From NCBI RefSeq assembly GCF_000657795.2, contig NZ_JHEP02000008.1, positions 1-64,000 of the forward strand: a stretch of DNA of 64,000 bases, in the 5' to 3' direction. The notes beneath the pieces were generated by a model, which was not told the DNA's origin, ran no database searches, and saw only the letters and a program-made list of their open reading frames with translations. A program made the translations under genes and the position numbers. Origin of the DNA: Bordetella pseudohinzii (GTDB taxonomy: Bacteria; Pseudomonadota; Gammaproteobacteria; Burkholderiales; Burkholderiaceae_B). Of this stretch, positions 61,514 to 64,000 are shown piece after piece. Each line of letters starts with the position of its first letter. Within the stretch, counting starts at the first letter, position 1.

Positions 61514-62884
61514 GTGAGCTCCGAATACAGTCTGCTATCGTTGAATCAGGTATGGGCGATGCTTGTGGCGCGCGCCCGGCTTGTGGCATGGGTGGCCCTG
61601 GGAACCCTGCTGCTGACCTGTCTGCTCATATTGGTGTTGCCGCGGGTGTGGACCGCCACCTCGGATGTCTTCATCGACTACCGGGAAAACGATCCCATCA
61701 ACGGCCGCTCGTTCTCGCCGCTGCTGGACGAGAGCTATATGCAGACGCAGATCGACATGATCCGCAGCCAGACGGTGGCCGACCATGTGATCGCGAGCCT
61801 GGGCTTGCTGACGGGAGAGGATGCCGCCGCGGGGTCCAAGGCGCGCAATGAGCTGCTGGCCTATATCAAGCGCCACCTGGAGGTCGACAAGCAGCAGAAC
61901 AGCCGCGTGCTGGCGATTGCTTTCTCCGCCGATACGCCCCAGAAGGCGCGCGAGTTCACCAATGCGGTGGTCAATTCCTATATTGCGGTCAGCCAGGGTG
62001 TCGCCTCGGCGGCCGCCCGGGCGCGCACCGAACAATACACCGCCCAGCTGGAGCAGCTGCGCGGCGAACTCGACGCCATCCAGGACAAGCTGACGCGCTA
62101 TCAGCAGGAGACCGGCATTGTCGATACCCTGCAGGCGGGCGACGATATCGATGCCCGCCGGCTCAATGACATGGCCACCGCGATGCTGGCGCTGGAGTCC
62201 CAGCTGGAGGCCGCGCGGGCCCGCAAGGCCACCACGGCCAGTCTGCTGGCCGGCGGCATGCGGCCGGAGGATCTGCCCGAGGTGGGCCTGATCGCGCCCA
62301 TCAACGACTTGCGCAATGGTTTGACGGTGGTCGAGCACCAGCTGGGCCAGCTGCGCGGCGCGCTGGGGCCCAAGCATCCCAGCGTGGCCGGCCTGCTGGC
62401 CCAGCGCGCGCAGATGCAGGCCGAGATCGCCCGCCAGGCCAAGGCGGCGGTGCAAGCGCAGGACAGCGAGGTGCAGCGCCTGGAGGCGCAGCGGGCAGCC
62501 CTGCAGCGCGATATGGAGGCGCAGCGCGCCAAGGTGCTGGACCAGATGGCCAAGCGCGACCGCATTGCCGCCTACCGGCGCCAGTTCGCCGGCGTTGAGC
62601 AGGTCTACCAGACCGCCCTGCAGAAATACGATGGCATCCTGATGGCCAGCAATATTTCCCTGCCCAGCCTGGCCGTGCTGCGCGCCGCCGAGTTGCCGGC
62701 CTCGCCCTCGCGGCCCAAGGTGCGCAGCAGCCTGGTGCTGGGCCTGTTGGTCGGCATCCTGGCCGGCCTGGCCCTGGCGCTGCTGCTGGAACTGAGCCGC
62801 CGCCGCATCCGCTGCCTGGATGACCTGGAGCGCAATACTGCCCTGCCTGTCCTGGGCCGCGTGGGCCGGATGGCCGCATCATGA
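61514..62884 (+). CDS. Exopolysaccharide chain-length determinant (EpsF/Wzz-like)
   Basis: A 456-residue polysaccharide co-polymerase. N-terminal membrane helix (about 20-40, ARLVAWVALGTLLLTCLLIL), Wzz domain, then a long periplasmic coiled-coil region (about 160-380, rich in Gln, Glu, Ala and Arg: EQLRGELDAIQDKLTRYQQE). The second membrane helix is near the C-terminus (SSLVLGLLVGILAGLALALL). The start is a GTG at 61514 with a weak ribosome site. The gene downstream overlaps by four bases and encodes the kinase-like partner, so this is the EpsF half of the EpsF-EpsG pair. Confidence 0.88.
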   Translation: MSSEYSLLSLNQVWAMLVARARLVAWVALGTLLLTCLLILVLPRVWTATSDVFIDYRENDPINGRSFSPLLDESYMQTQIDMIRSQTVADHVIASLGLLTGEDAAAGSKARNELLAYIKRHLEVDKQQNSRVLAIAFSADTPQKAREFTNAVVNSYIAVSQGVASAAARARTEQYTAQLEQLRGELDAIQDKLTRYQQETGIVDTLQAGDDIDARRLNDMATAMLALESQLEAARARKATTASLLAGGMRPEDLPEVGLIAPINDLRNGLTVVEHQLGQLRGALGPKHPSVAGLLAQRAQMQAEIARQAKAAVQAQDSEVQRLEAQRAALQRDMEAQRAKVLDQMAKRDRIAAYRRQFAGVEQVYQTALQKYDGILMASNISLPSLAVLRAAELPASPSRPKVRSSLVLGLLVGILAGLALALLLELSRRRIRCLDDLERNTALPVLGRVGRMAAS

Positions 62885-63837
62885 GCGATTCCACCATGCG
62901 CCCCCTGTTCGACCGCCTGAACCAGCAAGCCGGCCAGGACGCCGCCGCGTCCGGCGACAAGATGGGCGAGCGTTTTGTGCGGCTGGGCCTGCTGACCGAG
63001 GAGCAGGTCGCGCGCGTGGTCCAGCTGCAGCAGGCCGAGCGCCTGCGCTTCGGGCAGGCGGCCGTCAAGCTGGGGTTTGTCTCCGAGGCGCGCGTGCAGT
63101 CGGTGCTGGCCGAACAATACCGCTACGACTATGCGTCGGCGCAGCACGCCGAGATCAAGCTGCCTATCGCGGCCATGCCATTTGGCCGCGAGGCCGAGGC
63201 CATCCGCCAGCTGCGGGCCGAGATCTCGATCCGCCTGGAGGATTTGCCGCGCATCGCCGTGGCGGTGGTGAGCCCGCAGGATGGCGAAGGGCGCAGCTAT
63301 CTGGCGGCCAGCCTGGCGGTTGCCTTCGCCCAGACCGGGCGGCGCACGCTGCTGGTCAATGCCAATCTGCGTGCCAGCGGGCAGCAGGACCTCCTGGGCG
63401 GCGGCGGCGGAGCGGGCCTGTCGTCCATCCTGGCCGGCCGCGCGGCGTCGGGCGAGAGCCGCGCGGTGGCGGGCTTTCCGGCCCTGGGCGTGCTCGATGC
63501 CGGGCCGCAGCCTCCCAATCCGGCCGAGCTGTTGCGCGAGCCGGCGCTGCGCCGGGTGCTGGAGGCCTATGCCGGACAGTACGAGATCTTTATCGTCGAT
63601 ACGCCGGCGGCGGCGCAGTCGCCGGATGCGCAGAGCATTGCGCGCCAGGTGGACGCCTGCCTGCTGGTGGCGCGCAAGGATGTGACCGCGCTGGGCGAAT
63701 TGACGCGCACGGCCGAGCAGCTGGAGACGGCTGGCGCGCGCGTGCTGGGCACGGTCTATAACGAATACGACCCCGAGCGGGGCCGCGGTTGGCGGGACTG
63801 GCTGCGCGCACTCGTGCCGGCGCGCCTGCGCCGCTGA
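62881..63837 (+). CDS. EpsG-like tyrosine-kinase homologue, degenerate active site
   Basis: A 318-residue protein. Residues about 28-95 resemble the small N-terminal domain of EpsG and of type II secretion ATPases (FVRLGLLTEEQVARVVQLQQ, then FGQAAVKLGFVSEARVQ). The rest is a bacterial tyrosine kinase-type P-loop domain. Walker A is SPQDGEGRS (residues 131-139), with Arg in the Lys position, as is common in EpsG. The Walker A' motif reads VNANLR (159-164), so both aspartates of the usual DxD are Asn. Walker B IFIVDTP is intact. There is no C-terminal tyrosine cluster. ATPase or kinase activity is therefore doubtful; it may work as a structural regulator of EpsF. Confidence 0.86.
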   Translation: MSDSTMRPLFDRLNQQAGQDAAASGDKMGERFVRLGLLTEEQVARVVQLQQAERLRFGQAAVKLGFVSEARVQSVLAEQYRYDYASAQHAEIKLPIAAMPFGREAEAIRQLRAEISIRLEDLPRIAVAVVSPQDGEGRSYLAASLAVAFAQTGRRTLLVNANLRASGQQDLLGGGGGAGLSSILAGRAASGESRAVAGFPALGVLDAGPQPPNPAELLREPALRRVLEAYAGQYEIFIVDTPAAAQSPDAQSIARQVDACLLVARKDVTALGELTRTAEQLETAGARVLGTVYNEYDPERGRGWRDWLRALVPARLRR

Positions 63838-63848
63838 GGGCCGGGGCC

Positions 63849-64000
63849 ATGGGCGCGCAGACCGTCCTTCCGGTCGCCGACGGACAGAGCCGCGGCAGCC
63901 GTTGGGCCGTATGGCTGCTGGTGGGCCTGAGCCTGCTGTTCGCCATCGTGCCGGATACGCTGTCGGTCGGCGAGCTGGGCCCGCAGGCCACGCATACGGT
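63849..64000 (+). CDS. Membrane protein of the exopolysaccharide operon (partial)
   Basis: From the ATG at 63849, 11 bp after the kinase-like gene, the frame reads about 50 residues to the window edge. A polar start (MGAQTVLPVADGQS) is followed by a hydrophobic helix (WAVWLLVGLSLLFAIV). The position suggests an exosortase-like, polymerase or ligase-type membrane protein, but too little is visible to decide. It is cut by the window end. Confidence 0.6.
   Translation, partial: MGAQTVLPVADGQSRGSRWAVWLLVGLSLLFAIVPDTLSVGELGPQATHT

Overview
The window looks like the chromosome of a betaproteobacterium of the Alcaligenaceae (Bordetella/Achromobacter type). The evidence is four orphan Bug-type (TctC-like) solute receptors, many LysR- and GntR-controlled catabolic operons, and high GC with strong GC3 bias from about 10.4 kb rightward. 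The first 10.3 kb looks different: more mixed base composition and mobile-DNA genes. I read it as the right end of a genomic island.

Island end (1-10346). The left edge carries the terminus of an insertion sequence with two 23-bp direct repeats. It cuts into a gene for a small protein with a prephenate-dehydratase-like N-terminus. A full-length relative of that gene lies 3 kb away in a probable operon with a Bug receptor and an XRE-cupin regulator, and a Crp/Fnr regulator sits beside the broken copy. Next comes a two-gene OLD-nuclease/UvrD-helicase pair joined by an ATGA overlap, which matches the Gabija anti-phage system. It is followed by a RadC-like JAMM protein and a P4-type tyrosine integrase. 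The island ends in a 45-nt duplicate of the 3' half of tRNA-Pro(UGG), which is still followed by the tRNA gene's own terminator. The complete tRNA-Pro gene should therefore lie beyond the left edge of the window.

Core or lineage-specific chromosome (10404-64000). First is an archaic (Csu-type) chaperone-usher fimbrial operon of four genes. Then come several catabolic modules: (a) LysR, carboxymuconolactone-decarboxylase-like protein, hydroxyisobutyrate-dehydrogenase-like protein and Bug receptor; (b) aldehyde dehydrogenase, ThDP-dependent 2-oxoacid decarboxylase-like enzyme, Bug receptor and an HTH-fused citrate-synthase-like protein; (c) a branched-chain-type receptor, thiolase and acyl-CoA ligase with a divergent LysR; (d) a peptide-type ABC importer co-transcribed with a Rieske dioxygenase, divergent from a V4R-domain protein and a GntR regulator, with twin 16-bp palindromes between them; (e) a large leftward sugar/sugar-acid locus (54731-38666) with a ribose-type and a maltose-type ABC importer, lactonase, enolase-superfamily dehydratase, DHDPS-family dehydratase, semialdehyde dehydrogenase, PdxA2-like dehydrogenase and a cytochrome b561-like protein, which together suggest a non-phosphorylative sugar-acid route to 2-oxoglutarate; (f) a LysR-controlled acyl-CoA module (Bug receptor, CoA transferase, two acyl-CoA dehydrogenases, enoyl-CoA hydratase).

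The right edge begins an exopolysaccharide operon: an EpsF-like chain-length determinant, an EpsG-like kinase homologue that has lost both Walker A' aspartates, and a membrane protein cut by the window end. All functions are read from sequence motifs without database searches.
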